Positions 41,556 through 49,930 of a stretch of DNA of 64,000 nucleotides are shown here, piece after piece; the first letter of the stretch is position 1; each line of letters opens with the position of its first letter. The stretch is from Acidovorax sp. FHTAMBA. Its GTDB lineage: Bacteria; Pseudomonadota; Gammaproteobacteria; Burkholderiales; Burkholderiaceae_C. The stretch covers positions 2,177,501-2,241,500 of the forward strand of contig NZ_CP152407.1 in NCBI RefSeq assembly GCF_038958875.1, in the 5' to 3' direction. The position numbers and the translations under genes are program-made. The notes under the pieces are model-generated. The model was not told where the DNA came from, did no database searches, and saw nothing but the letters and a program-made list of their open reading frames with translations.

Positions 41556-42983
41556 TCAGTGGCCTTGGGACTTGGTGGTGGTTGCGGCGCCGGGTGGCAA
41601 ACCTTGCAAGGCGCCGGGCGACGTGCCGGTGAGCGCTAGCTGCAGGTCAGTCTCGGCCAGCCAGAAGTCACGCTGCGCTTCGATGGCGTTGGCCACGGCC
41701 TGGGTGCTGTTGCGGGCCTCGGCCAGCATGTCCCACACGCTGGCCAGCATGCCGTTGTAGCGCAGCGTGGTTTCGTCGGCGATGAACTGGCGCAGGGGCA
41801 CCACTTCACTTTTCTGCTGGCGCGCCAGGTCGAGCGCGGTGCGGTAAGTGAGCCACGCGCTGCGCACCTCGCTGCGGGCGCGCACTGCGGTGTCCTGCAG
41901 CTGGGCGGCGGCTTGTTCGACCTCGGCCTGCGCGCGGGTGCGGGCGGCACCGCCCCAGTCGAACAGGGGCAGCGGCAACTCCAGCTCCCAGCCGCGTGTG
42001 GTGTCGCGGTGGCCACCATCGCGGTCGGTACTGGTGTTGCGGCTGTAGGCCAGCCCGATGTCGTCAAAGACGGCACCCGCGCGGCTCCAGCCCTGGCGTG
42101 TGGCCTGGGTGTCGAGCTGGCGGCGGGCGGCTTGCACATCCAGGCGCTCGCGCAGCGCGGTGGCTTCGATGCCGTCGGCAGGCAGCGGGCTCGCAGGCAG
42201 CGGGGGCAGTGGTGTGGCCAGGCGGTATTGCGCATGCAACCCCCACACTCCAAGGCGGCGGTTGAGCTGCTCACGCTCGGTGTTTGCCGCCAGCCGGGCG
42301 CGCGCCAGCTGGCTGCGTGCCTCTTGCAGCACCGCCTGTTCACGTGCGAGCTGCAGGCGGCTCCAGTTCCCCACCCGCACCATGCGGCGGGCCAGCTCGG
42401 TGCCAGCGTCTGCCGCATCTGCCATGCGCTCGTGCGCGGCGGCTAGCTGCTCGGCGGCCACCGCCCGCAACCAGGCGCGGCGGGTGTCGGCGGCGAGCTG
42501 CACCACGTCTTGTGCGGCTTGCAGGGTGGCGATTTGCAGGCGTTCGTTTTCACGGGCAGCGCGCCAGGGCATGGTGAGGAGGTCCAGCAGGCTGAAAGCC
42601 AGGGTGCGTTCAATTTCACGCTCGTGGCTGTTGGTAAAGCGTCCCAGCGACAGGTGGGGGTTGGGCAGGGTGATGGCCTGCACGCGCTCAGCGTCGCTGA
42701 CACCCAGTGCCGCCAGTCGCGCTTGCAGGCCCGGATTGTTCAACAGCGCAATGCGCACGGCAGCGTCTTGGGTGAGTGGCTGTGCCAGCCAGCTCTCGAT
42801 CGACTGCTGCGCTTGCGCGCGGGCTGCCGGGTCTGTGGCGGGCAGCGCCGCCTGTGGCACCACGGAGGTGCGGCCCGCCGTGAGCGCAGCGACATCGCCC
42901 CGCAGTCCATCGGGCGATACGCTGGCGCAGCCCGCCAGCAGGGCGGCACCACAGAGCACGGCCAGGTTCTGCAACGCACTCAT
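41556..42983 (-). CDS. TolC-family outer-membrane lipoprotein
   Basis: An outer-membrane efflux channel subunit of 475 residues. It begins with a lipoprotein signal (AVLCGAALLAGCAS, lipobox LAGC). Long amphipathic helices with repeats such as ALLNNPGLQARLAALGVSDA and WRAVAAEQ-like stretches form the barrel-and-tunnel fold. No matching RND pump or membrane-fusion gene lies nearby. In copper clusters of Comamonadaceae this gene tends to sit beside the multicopper oxidase. The start ATG 42983 overlaps the stop of the preceding frameshifted gene (ATGA), supporting this start. Confidence 0.92.
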   Translation of the reverse strand: MSALQNLAVLCGAALLAGCASVSPDGLRGDVAALTAGRTSVVPQAALPATDPAARAQAQQSIESWLAQPLTQDAAVRIALLNNPGLQARLAALGVSDAERVQAITLPNPHLSLGRFTNSHEREIERTLAFSLLDLLTMPWRAARENERLQIATLQAAQDVVQLAADTRRAWLRAVAAEQLAAAHERMADAADAGTELARRMVRVGNWSRLQLAREQAVLQEARSQLARARLAANTEREQLNRRLGVWGLHAQYRLATPLPPLPASPLPADGIEATALRERLDVQAARRQLDTQATRQGWSRAGAVFDDIGLAYSRNTSTDRDGGHRDTTRGWELELPLPLFDWGGAARTRAQAEVEQAAAQLQDTAVRARSEVRSAWLTYRTALDLARQQKSEVVPLRQFIADETTLRYNGMLASVWDMLAEARNSTQAVANAIEAQRDFWLAETDLQLALTGTSPGALQGLPPGAATTTKSQGH

Positions 42984-43395
42984 GGCTTGCTCCCGTGCGA
43001 ATGGTGGTGCGGGTGCATCGCCGGGGGGGTGAAGGGTGGCCCCCCGCATTCCCCATGTGCCGGTGCTGCGAGCTGTGTCCCGAATGGGGTGCACTGGCAG
43101 CGGGGGTGGCGGCAGGCTGGGCGGCCGCCTTTTGCTCCCAGGCCACGATATCTGCATGACCGCGCGGAAATTCGGCCACGGCATCGTGGCCTTGATGCCA
43201 GGTCTGGGGGGAAGGCGTTTCGATGTCAGGGGGCAGTACAGCCAGTGCGGGGTGCACGAGCGCGGTCACCGCGCCTTCAGGGTCGGCCGCATCGCGCGGA
43301 TGCGCCGGGCCTTGGGCCAGGGCGATCCCGGGGCTGAGCAAGGCCAGGCAAAGTGCATGCCGAAGCGTAAATGGGAGAAAAACAGGTGCGCGCAT
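42980..43395 (-). pseudogene. Exported His-rich protein of the copper cluster, frame broken at a C7 run
   Basis: From ATG 43395, preceded by a GGAG ribosome site, a signal peptide (TLRHALCLALLSPGIALAQG) leads into a His/Ala/Pro-rich protein (SAPHSGHSSQHRHMGNAGG). In the given sequence the frame runs past a C7 run at 43023-43029 (minus strand) into the TolC gene in a wrong frame. One extra C, or a -1 ribosomal slip there, restores MHPHHHSHGSKP and a TGA at 42980-42982 that overlaps the TolC start, the kind of ending expected. The intact product would have about 138 residues. The function is unknown; metal binding by histidines is likely. It could be a real phase-variable gene, a recent mutation or a sequencing error. 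Confidence 0.7.
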
Positions 43396-43490
43396 GGCGA
43401 TCTCCAGGCATTGAGAATGTTGCGCTGCCGCTGATGGCACCTCGTCGGGTGGGTTTCAGGCGTTGGCAGACGCACTTCTGGCGTGGGAGA

Positions 43491-43916
43491 TCAGGCGATG
43501 GGCGGTTTGATGTCCGGCGCAGCGGGCGCGCTGTGAAAGGTGGTCGCGCCCTGTGGGGGCATTGGGTCCAGGGGGACAGGGGGTACGCGCGAAGGCGCTG
43601 ATGGGGCAAGCATGGCCGAGTGGCAAATCTCGCAGGCGGAGCAGGTGCCTGCATGGTCCGCATGCAGGCCGCAGCCCTCCGAACCGCTTGCGCAGGGCTC
43701 GGCAGCGTCATACGCGAGAGTCACGTGACCAACGAAGACGCCGGCGTGATGACTGGACGTGCCCTGAGCCTCCACCGAGCCATGGTGATGGGCTGGCTCC
43801 TGGAGATGAGAACCCGCGGGCACCAACGGGGGTAGAACCCCTGCGGCCATGGCCATGCCGGTGAGTCCTCTGAGGACCAGCACCAACATCAGGAACATGA
43901 AAAAGCCGCGACGCAT
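43491..43916 (-). CDS. Small exported Cys/His-rich protein (CopL-like)
   Basis: A 141-residue protein with an N-terminal signal (FFMFLMLVLVLRGLTGMAMA) and a mature part rich in His and Cys: PAHHHGSVEAQ, CASGSEGCGLHADHAG and CSACEICHSAML. The C-x2-C-x2-C set suggests binding of copper or a similar soft metal. It is the first gene of the minus-strand copper cluster. I do not recognise a named family with certainty; CopL-like proteins in Xanthomonas occupy the same position. The 80 bases upstream hold no other gene. Confidence 0.65.
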   Translation of the reverse strand: MRRGFFMFLMLVLVLRGLTGMAMAAGVLPPLVPAGSHLQEPAHHHGSVEAQGTSSHHAGVFVGHVTLAYDAAEPCASGSEGCGLHADHAGTCSACEICHSAMLAPSAPSRVPPVPLDPMPPQGATTFHSAPAAPDIKPPIA

Positions 43917-43997
43917 GCGAGAGATGATACGACGGCTGACCAGTTGGTTCTCACCCGTTCCGACGTTACCGAAGGGAAATGGGGCGCTATCTGCGCA

Positions 43998-44660
43998 CTA
44001 CACCGCCATGTAGCGTCCGGGCCGGTGGTTCATGGCGAGGACCAGGTTCAGGGCCACTGCACCGGCGATGGACCACGCGACCCGCAGGGGGTCGACCGTC
44101 CAGAGGGCCAGCAGCACGATACAGCAGTCCACCGCCATCTGCACCTTTCCGGCGCGCCATCCGTAGCGGTCCTGCAGGTACAGCGCCGCGATGCCCACGC
44201 CGCCGAGGCTGCAGCGGTGCCGGAACAGCACCAGAAAACCTGTCCCGGTGATCAGTCCCCCCGCAATGGCGGCATAAAGCGGTTGCAGCTGCGCAAACTG
44301 CAGAAACTGTGCCTGCATCTCTGACAGCAGCGAAAGCAGCAGGACGGCAGCAAAGGTCTTCACGGTGAATGCGCGCCCGAGCTTGCGCAATGCCAGCCAG
44401 TAAAACGGCAGGTTCAGCACAAAGAAGATCTTGCCGAAGCCGATGCCTGTGGCGTAGTGCAGCAGAAACGCAAGGCCCGCTGTGCCCCCGGTCAGAAGCC
44501 CCGCGCTGGTAAAAAATGCCACCCCCACGGAAATCAGCAGCACGCCGGTGAAGATGGCGACCGCGTCTTCTGTAAGCGTGTGGGGCACGGCAACGGGGGC
44601 AGCTTCCCGGGCGGGTGTCTTCGCCATGGGCGCGCCAAGGGGTGCGGAAGGGTTGGACAT
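43998..44660 (-). CDS. YitT-family membrane protein
   Basis: A 220-residue membrane protein of the YitT class with five hydrophobic segments, including FTGVLLISVGVAFFTSAGLL, GGTAGLAFLLHYATG, GKIFFVLNLPFYWLALRKLG and ITGTGFLVLFRHRCSLGGVG. This pattern is typical, although the C-terminal DUF2179 domain of longer members is missing. The function is unknown. I chose ATG 44660 (MSNPSAPLG); 44690 is also possible. Confidence 0.85.
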   Translation of the reverse strand: MSNPSAPLGAPMAKTPAREAAPVAVPHTLTEDAVAIFTGVLLISVGVAFFTSAGLLTGGTAGLAFLLHYATGIGFGKIFFVLNLPFYWLALRKLGRAFTVKTFAAVLLLSLLSEMQAQFLQFAQLQPLYAAIAGGLITGTGFLVLFRHRCSLGGVGIAALYLQDRYGWRAGKVQMAVDCCIVLLALWTVDPLRVAWSIAGAVALNLVLAMNHRPGRYMAV

Positions 44661-44970
44661 GGCAAATTGCAGGTAAATAGGGGATCCCACGGCATGCGCA
44701 GGCGGCGCAGCGTGAGGGCGATTGGACCTCCCGGGCGGCCGTCAGAACTTGTCCGTGGTCAATAAAACACCATTCGGCAGCGTGATTTGCCCCGCGCGCG
44801 CGATGGGCAGGGGCCCCCAGAGACAGATGTAACACCTGCAACCCAGGGCACCCGGGGGCTGGGGCGCCAGCGTTCCTGCGAAAATAGCAGGCTTTGCCGA
44901 TTGCGGGGACCTTCTCCCCAAGGCGCCTGCACCCTCTGGCTGCTGCAGGCGCCCTGACCGGCCCCCACCG
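44661..44970. other. 310-base divergent intergenic region
   Basis: This gap between the YitT gene and the DUF3348 operon holds no convincing gene. It must contain the operon promoter. A small inverted pair CCTGC (44875-44879) and GCAGG (44887-44891) encloses GAAAATA, an AT-rich spot that may be a -10 region. Nothing else stands out. Confidence 0.5.
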
Positions 44971-45792
44971 ATGTACCAGCACCACAAACTCAACAGCTCA
45001 AGACTCGTTCTCCTGCTAAAGCAATGGGCGCATGCCCAGGGCGTGCAGCCGCGCCTGGACGTGGCCGAGCAGCTGAGCCAATGGCTCAGCACCGTGGATG
45101 CTGTCGCGCTGAGCCGTGCGCTGCACGCCCTGGAGTCCACGGATTCCCCGGCGATTCCCCACAAGCAGCACCCTGTGGACTCGCGCGCGCTGCAGGCGGC
45201 TTTCCAGTCCACCAGGGCGGAGCTGGTCGAGCTTGTCACCGTTCCGCCGGCCCCCGTCAAACCGGGGCGGCAGCGGGCCGACAACACCTCGCCCGACCAG
45301 CCGGACCCCCAGGCCGCAGCAGAGTTTGCCGTCCACGTGGCGCGGTATCTGGCACTGCACAAGCAGCTGGACGCGCGGGTGGCCGCCCTGCGGCTGCAAC
45401 TGCGCCAAGGTTTGTCGGTGGGGCCGCCGGGCTTGCGCAGGCTCGCGGCTCTGGATGCCGTGTTGCAGCAGATGCTGGGCGCACGCGAGCAAAGGCTTTG
45501 GGCCTCATTACCCGGCCATCTGGAGCGGCGGATGGCGCAGCTGCGCACGGCCCATGAGCAGCATCTGAAGGCCGCAGGGCGGGACGACGATCCGCACCGG
45601 TGGTCGCTGCCGGGGGGCTGGCTGCATGCCTTTGAGCGCGACCTGCAGGCGCTGCTGCTGGCCGAGCTGCAGGTGCGGCTCGAACCCCTTGCGGGCTTGC
45701 TGGAAGCGGCACAGAACGACGCCCCCTGCTCCACGCACAGCGCCCCCAAAACCAGGAAGACCCCGGAACCGGAAACAGGAATGATCGAATGA
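44971..45792 (+). CDS. DUF3348 protein, first gene of a stator-like operon
   Basis: A 273-residue soluble protein without signal or membrane segments, rich in Leu, Ala, Gln and Arg and largely helical. It starts MYQHHKLNSSRLVLLLKQW. The middle has FAVHVARYLALHKQLDARVA, and the later part GAREQRLWASLPGHLERRMA. The family has no assigned function but regularly precedes a DUF802 gene. Its stop overlaps the DUF802 start by four bases, so the two are translationally coupled. A regulatory or cytoplasmic adaptor role for the membrane complex is my inference. Confidence 0.78.
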   Translation: MYQHHKLNSSRLVLLLKQWAHAQGVQPRLDVAEQLSQWLSTVDAVALSRALHALESTDSPAIPHKQHPVDSRALQAAFQSTRAELVELVTVPPAPVKPGRQRADNTSPDQPDPQAAAEFAVHVARYLALHKQLDARVAALRLQLRQGLSVGPPGLRRLAALDAVLQQMLGAREQRLWASLPGHLERRMAQLRTAHEQHLKAAGRDDDPHRWSLPGGWLHAFERDLQALLLAELQVRLEPLAGLLEAAQNDAPCSTHSAPKTRKTPEPETGMIE

Positions 45793-48215
45793 ACAAGAGT
45801 GTGATGGCTGCCATCTTTGCCACAGGCCTGGCCGTGGTGGGCTGGGTGGGCTGGGGCTTTGCCGGTTCCAGCCCGCTGGCGCTCACCATGACGGTGGTGA
45901 TCGCCGCCGTCTATGTACTGGGCGCCTTTGAACTGATGCAATTCCGGGCCGCGACCTCGTCGCTATCGGCAGCTCTGGCCGGGCTGGGGCAGCAGTCCCT
46001 GGAGAACCTGGGCGGCTGGCTTGAGCGCCTGCATCCGTCCCTGCGCAACCCGGTACGACAGCGGATTGACGGGGAGCGTGTGCCGCTGCCGGGCCCTGCG
46101 CTGGCGCCCTACCTGGTGGGGCTCTTGGTCATGCTCGGCATGTTGGGTACCTTTCTCGGCATGGTGGTCACGTTCAAGGGTGCGGTGTTCGCATTGGAAG
46201 CCTCGTCCAGCCTGGAGTCGATCCGGGCGGCGCTGGCCGCGCCCATCAAGGGGCTGGGTCTGTCGTTTGGCACTTCGGTGGCCGGGGTGGCTGCGTCGGC
46301 CATGCTGGGGCTGATGTCCGCCTTGTGCCGCCGCGAGCGGCTGGCAGCGTTGCGCACGCTCGATGCCCGCATCGCCAGCGAGCTGCGCCCCTTCTCGGCG
46401 GCCCACCGGCGCCAGGAAATGTTCGAGGCCCTGAAGGCCCAGGCGCAGGCCATGCCGCTGATTGCGGAGCGCCTGCACGGCCTGATGGAAGGGCTGGAGC
46501 GCCGCCACGAGCAGTTAAACGGCCAATTGCAAGACCAGCAGCAGGTGTTTCATCGCGAAGCGGCCGCGGCCTACACCCAGCTCGCCACCACCGTGGGCGC
46601 ATCCCTGCACGACAGTCTGGGCGCCAGCGCCCGCATGGCGGGTGAGACGATCCGCCCGGTGGTGGAGCAGGCCATGGCAACGCTGGCGCAAGAGGCCGAG
46701 CGCTCGCACCAGCGGCTGCGCGAGGCTACCGGTGTGCAGATGCATGCCCTCACTGCCCAATGGGAAGGCACGGCCCGCCAGGTGGCCGACACCTGGACGG
46801 AGGCCTTGCACCGCCACACGCAGACGCAGGACCAGCAGGCGGTGCAGTTGGGCAGCGCGCTGCAGTCCATCACCCAGATGCTGGAGCAGCGCACCACCGC
46901 GCTGGTGATCACATTGCAAGAGACAGTGGCCCAATCACAGGCGGCCCAACTGGCGGCGGACCAGCAGCGCCTTGCAGGTTGGAGCCAGTCCATGGAGGGC
47001 ATGGCCAGCCGACTGGCGGAGAAATGGCAGCAGATGGGCGAACAAACGGCGCAGCAGCAGCGCGGCGTGTGTCAGGCGCTGGAGGGCGCTGCGGTGCAGC
47101 TTGACCAGTCGCTGCAGACCGCATCGCAGGCCTTCGAACAGCGCACCACGGCGCTGCTGGCTTCCTTGCAGGAGACGGTCGAGAAATCGCAGGCCGAACA
47201 GGCGGCGGCGGACACGCAGCGCCTTGCGGGCTGGAGCCAGTCCATGGAGGGCATGGCCAGCCGACTGGCGGAGCAATGGCAGCAGGTGGGCGAGCAAACG
47301 GCGCAGCAGCAGCGCGGCGTATGCCAGGCGCTGGAGGGCGCTGCGGCGCAGCTCACCGAGCGCATGACGGAGCAGGTGCACCAGGCCCTGGGCGGTGCCG
47401 CCCGGTTGATGGACCAGTCGGACGCACTGTTGCACACCCGCATCGAGGCCGAAGCCCAATGGGCCGAAACCCAGGCCCAGCGCATGGATGCGCTGGCGGG
47501 CGTGTGGCGCACGGAATTGGTGGCGCTGCGGGATGCCGAGGCGGCACGTGGCCAGGCCGCAGTGGAGCGGCTCGATGCGTTGCAGGCCGCTGTGGCCGGG
47601 CACCTGGCCACCCTGGGTTCTGCGCTGGAAGCCCCACTCACGCGATTGCTGCAGACAGCGTCGGATGTGCCGCAGGCCGCGGCCGAGGTCATCACCCAGC
47701 TGCGCCAGGAGATGGCCCACCTGAGCGAACGCGACAACGCGGCCCTGGCAGAGCGCACGGCGATGATGGAGCAGCTGGGTGTGTTGCTCCAATCGGTGAA
47801 CGAAGCCGCCGGGCAGCAGCGCGCGGCCATTGAATCGCTGGTGGGGTCTGCGGCCTCGGTGCTGGAGCAGGCGGGGCAGGAGTTTGCCCAGGCGCTCGGC
47901 GCGCAGGCGGGCAAGGTGGATGAAGTGTCCGCGCATGTGGCCGCCAGCGCGGTGGAGCTGTCGGGCCTGGGTGAGTCCTTTGGCCACGGCGTGGGCCTGT
48001 TCACGGCCAGCAACGAGAAGCTGATGGACAGCCTGCAGCGCATCGAAGTCGCCATTGGCCAGTCCATGAGCCGCAGCGATGAGCAGCTGGCCTACTACGT
48101 GGCACAAGCCCGCGAGGTGATCGACCTGAGCATTGCATCGCAGCAGGGCATCGTGGAAGACCTGCGCCGCCTCAACGGGCAGATGGCCGCAGCGGTGCAC
48201 GGAGTCGCCGCGTGA
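45789..48215 (+). CDS. DUF802 protein with MotA/TolQ-like channel domain and long helical tail
   Basis: An 808-residue protein. The first 180 residues resemble MotA/ExbB-type channel subunits: hydrophobic segments at about 4-25, 29-50, 106-130 and 155-178, with the motif GTFLGMVVTFKG in the third. From about 190 to the end it is a long Gln- and Ala-rich coiled-coil region, including two nearly identical 84-residue repeats (352-435, 436-519), the kind of repeat that defines DUF802. This layout (four membrane helices plus a long intracellular tail) is that of ZorA in the Zorya defence system. It overlaps both neighbours by four bases. Confidence 0.8.
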   Translation: MNKSVMAAIFATGLAVVGWVGWGFAGSSPLALTMTVVIAAVYVLGAFELMQFRAATSSLSAALAGLGQQSLENLGGWLERLHPSLRNPVRQRIDGERVPLPGPALAPYLVGLLVMLGMLGTFLGMVVTFKGAVFALEASSSLESIRAALAAPIKGLGLSFGTSVAGVAASAMLGLMSALCRRERLAALRTLDARIASELRPFSAAHRRQEMFEALKAQAQAMPLIAERLHGLMEGLERRHEQLNGQLQDQQQVFHREAAAAYTQLATTVGASLHDSLGASARMAGETIRPVVEQAMATLAQEAERSHQRLREATGVQMHALTAQWEGTARQVADTWTEALHRHTQTQDQQAVQLGSALQSITQMLEQRTTALVITLQETVAQSQAAQLAADQQRLAGWSQSMEGMASRLAEKWQQMGEQTAQQQRGVCQALEGAAVQLDQSLQTASQAFEQRTTALLASLQETVEKSQAEQAAADTQRLAGWSQSMEGMASRLAEQWQQVGEQTAQQQRGVCQALEGAAAQLTERMTEQVHQALGGAARLMDQSDALLHTRIEAEAQWAETQAQRMDALAGVWRTELVALRDAEAARGQAAVERLDALQAAVAGHLATLGSALEAPLTRLLQTASDVPQAAAEVITQLRQEMAHLSERDNAALAERTAMMEQLGVLLQSVNEAAGQQRAAIESLVGSAASVLEQAGQEFAQALGAQAGKVDEVSAHVAASAVELSGLGESFGHGVGLFTASNEKLMDSLQRIEVAIGQSMSRSDEQLAYYVAQAREVIDLSIASQQGIVEDLRRLNGQMAAAVHGVAA
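46842..47345 (+). repeat. Two tandem 252-base repeats within the DUF802 gene
   Basis: Unit 1 is 46842-47093, unit 2 is 47094-47345. Over LAGWSQSMEGMASRLAE and GEQTAQQQRGVCQALEGAA the two units are almost identical, also at DNA level; the first third has diverged more. Frame and length are preserved (84 codons each). Such duplications can lengthen or shorten the tail. Confidence 0.9.
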
Positions 48216-48871
48216 CCGGCCTGGACGACACGCTGGACGATGCCACCGAGCAGACGGCCCCGGTGTGGGCCGTGTTTGGCGATCTCATGGCGGGCTTGCT
48301 TGGTGCATTTGTGCTGATTCTGGTGGGCGTGCTGGTGGTGCAGATCGACCTCGTGGCCAGCCTCAAGCAGGAAGTGGAAAAGCGGCAGATGGAAGAAAAG
48401 CGCCGCATGGCGCTGGAGAAAGCGCTGGCGATTCCGCTGGCCAGCGGCCGCGTCACGGTCAATGAAGGCCGTATCGGCATCAGCGGCAGCGTGCTGTTTT
48501 CGGCAGGCTCTGCCGAGCTGCGCACTGAGGGCCGCCAGCTACTGCAAAGCCTTGTTGGACCGTTGAAGGTGTACCTGATGGAGCGCGACGAGATGCTGAT
48601 GGTCAGCGGCTTCACCGACAACACCGCACTGCTGCAGGGGCGCCAGCAGCGTTTTGCCGACAACCTGGAGCTGTCTGCTCAACGTGCGTTGACGGTGACC
48701 CGAGCCCTCATCGACGAGGGCATGCCCTCATCCCAGGTGTTTGCCGCCGCCTTCGGTGCCGAGCAACCGGTGGCCGACAACGCCGACGAAAGCGGGCGGG
48801 CCCAGAACCGCCGCGTCGAGATGGCGCCTGTACCCCGCGCTGCACCTCCCAAATCTGCCCGCAATGAGTGA
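48212..48871 (+). CDS. MotB/OmpA-like protein with peptidoglycan-binding domain
   Basis: A 219-residue protein starting at GTG 48212. One membrane segment follows PVWAVFGDLMAGLL; the Asp in FGDLM (D24) sits where MotB and ZorB carry the proton-binding Asp. A coiled linker (SLKQEVEKRQMEEKRRMALE) leads to an OmpA-type peptidoglycan-binding domain: SVLFSAGSAEL, MVSGFTDNTAL, ELSAQRALTV and AQNRRVEM. This is the expected B subunit for the MotA-like protein. It starts inside the DUF802 stop and overlaps the DUF2894 start by 8 bases. Confidence 0.9.
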   Translation: MTGLDDTLDDATEQTAPVWAVFGDLMAGLLGAFVLILVGVLVVQIDLVASLKQEVEKRQMEEKRRMALEKALAIPLASGRVTVNEGRIGISGSVLFSAGSAELRTEGRQLLQSLVGPLKVYLMERDEMLMVSGFTDNTALLQGRQQRFADNLELSAQRALTVTRALIDEGMPSSQVFAAAFGAEQPVADNADESGRAQNRRVEMAPVPRAAPPKSARNE

Positions 48872-49469
48872 AAGCGAGCCATCGCTGGATTCGCTGCGGG
48901 CGGAGGGCGCACACCGCCACGACCCGGTGCGTTTCCGGTACCTGGAGGTTCTGGCCGCGCGCCTGCCCGCGCAGACACCGGCCGTGCAGCAGGTGCTGGC
49001 GGGCAGGCTGCAAGCCGCGATGGCGGACTACGCGGCGTGCGCCCGGGCGGCGGCCTCCCGACCGCAGGCTGCAACAGCGCCAGCCGGGGCACCCTCTGCA
49101 CTGGAGGCGCTAAACGGCGACCTCGCTGCCCGCGCCCGGGCTGATGCAGATGCAGATGCAGTGTTGCTGGATGGTGGCGCCAGCGTTTCAGACATGAAGA
49201 GCGTGCGCCGCTTCGGCGAAGTCTGGTCGAAAATTTCTGCAGAGCAGCAGGTGGCCCAGGCCATCACGCGCGGGCCGGAGAACGCCGGGCCGCTCAATGC
49301 GCACCGGCTTGTGCTGCGTTCCCTGGCCTTGATGCGGTCGCTCTCGCCCGACTACCTGCGGCACTTTTTGTCGCAGATGGACACCCTGCTGTGGCTGGAG
49401 CAAGCCGCTGCAAAACCGGCCCGGACCCCTCTCAGGCCAGGCCGCGCGGCACGCTCTGCCAAGCCCTGA
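48864..49469 (+). CDS. DUF2894 protein, last gene of the stator-like operon
   Basis: A 201-residue soluble protein. The N-terminal part is short (LDSLRAEGAHRHDPVRFRYL, then LAARLPA). The conserved C-terminal part reads FGEVWSKISAEQQVAQAITR, GPENAGPLNAHRLVLRSLAL and LSPDYLRHFLSQMDTLLWLE. The function is unknown. The start ATG 48864 lies within the OmpA-like gene. It is the fourth gene of the operon; the fixed company suggests an accessory of the membrane complex. Confidence 0.8.
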   Translation: MSESEPSLDSLRAEGAHRHDPVRFRYLEVLAARLPAQTPAVQQVLAGRLQAAMADYAACARAAASRPQAATAPAGAPSALEALNGDLAARARADADADAVLLDGGASVSDMKSVRRFGEVWSKISAEQQVAQAITRGPENAGPLNAHRLVLRSLALMRSLSPDYLRHFLSQMDTLLWLEQAAAKPARTPLRPGRAARSAKP

Positions 49470-49489
49470 ATGCCGCCGCGGCCCCGTGT

Positions 49490-49927
49490 TCAGACACCCA
49501 CGTCGGTCGGCCACGCCGGGGCGATCGCCGTTTCTTCCAGCGCCTTCTGCATAAGCACCGTCACTTCAGCCGCCGGCACCATGGGTCTGAAGGCGCTCAC
49601 ATGGGATCTTCCGATGTTGCCCAGCGGCAGCCGTGCCAGCAGATGCCCCAGGGGCACCAGCGCCAGCCGCAGGAGCTGACCAGCGGCCTCGCGCGCATCG
49701 CGCAGGGCCAAGGCATAGCGCAGCATGGCGGTGTGTGAGCGCCAGTGCAGGGGCAACGAGGTCTGCCCCAGCACGTGCGCCGCCTCGAGCCATCGCCAGC
49801 GATGGGCCGGGGGTGCGTCAGGCTGGCGGGCAAAGCTGGTCAGCAGGTGGTCAAAAGCGGCGCGCCGGTGCTGCGCGTCAGGTGCAGGTCGCGGCGCGCT
49901 CAACGGGGTGGACAGGCGTTCACGCAT
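49490..49927 (-). CDS. DUF3703 family protein
   Basis: A 145-residue protein. RWLEAAHVLGQTSLPLHWRS and HTAMLRYALALRDAREAAGQ are typical of DUF3703, which often accompanies cation transporters and MerR-type regulators. Its function is unknown. It follows the CDF transporter gene by 3 bases, so the two form one operon. It is convergent with the DUF2894 gene (20-base gap). Confidence 0.75.
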   Translation of the reverse strand: MRERLSTPLSAPRPAPDAQHRRAAFDHLLTSFARQPDAPPAHRWRWLEAAHVLGQTSLPLHWRSHTAMLRYALALRDAREAAGQLLRLALVPLGHLLARLPLGNIGRSHVSAFRPMVPAAEVTVLMQKALEETAIAPAWPTDVGV

Positions 49928-49930
49928 GGC

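Noticed and set aside
42688..42979. Continuation of the His-rich gene's frame into the TolC gene
   Set aside because: The sequence there is the TolC gene out of frame; the -1 frame gives a natural His-rich end and ATGA overlap.
44742..45941. 399-codon minus-strand open frame over the DUF3348 gene
   Set aside because: It is Ser/Arg/Cys-rich low-complexity sequence; the plus-strand gene is coupled to its neighbour and fits a known family.
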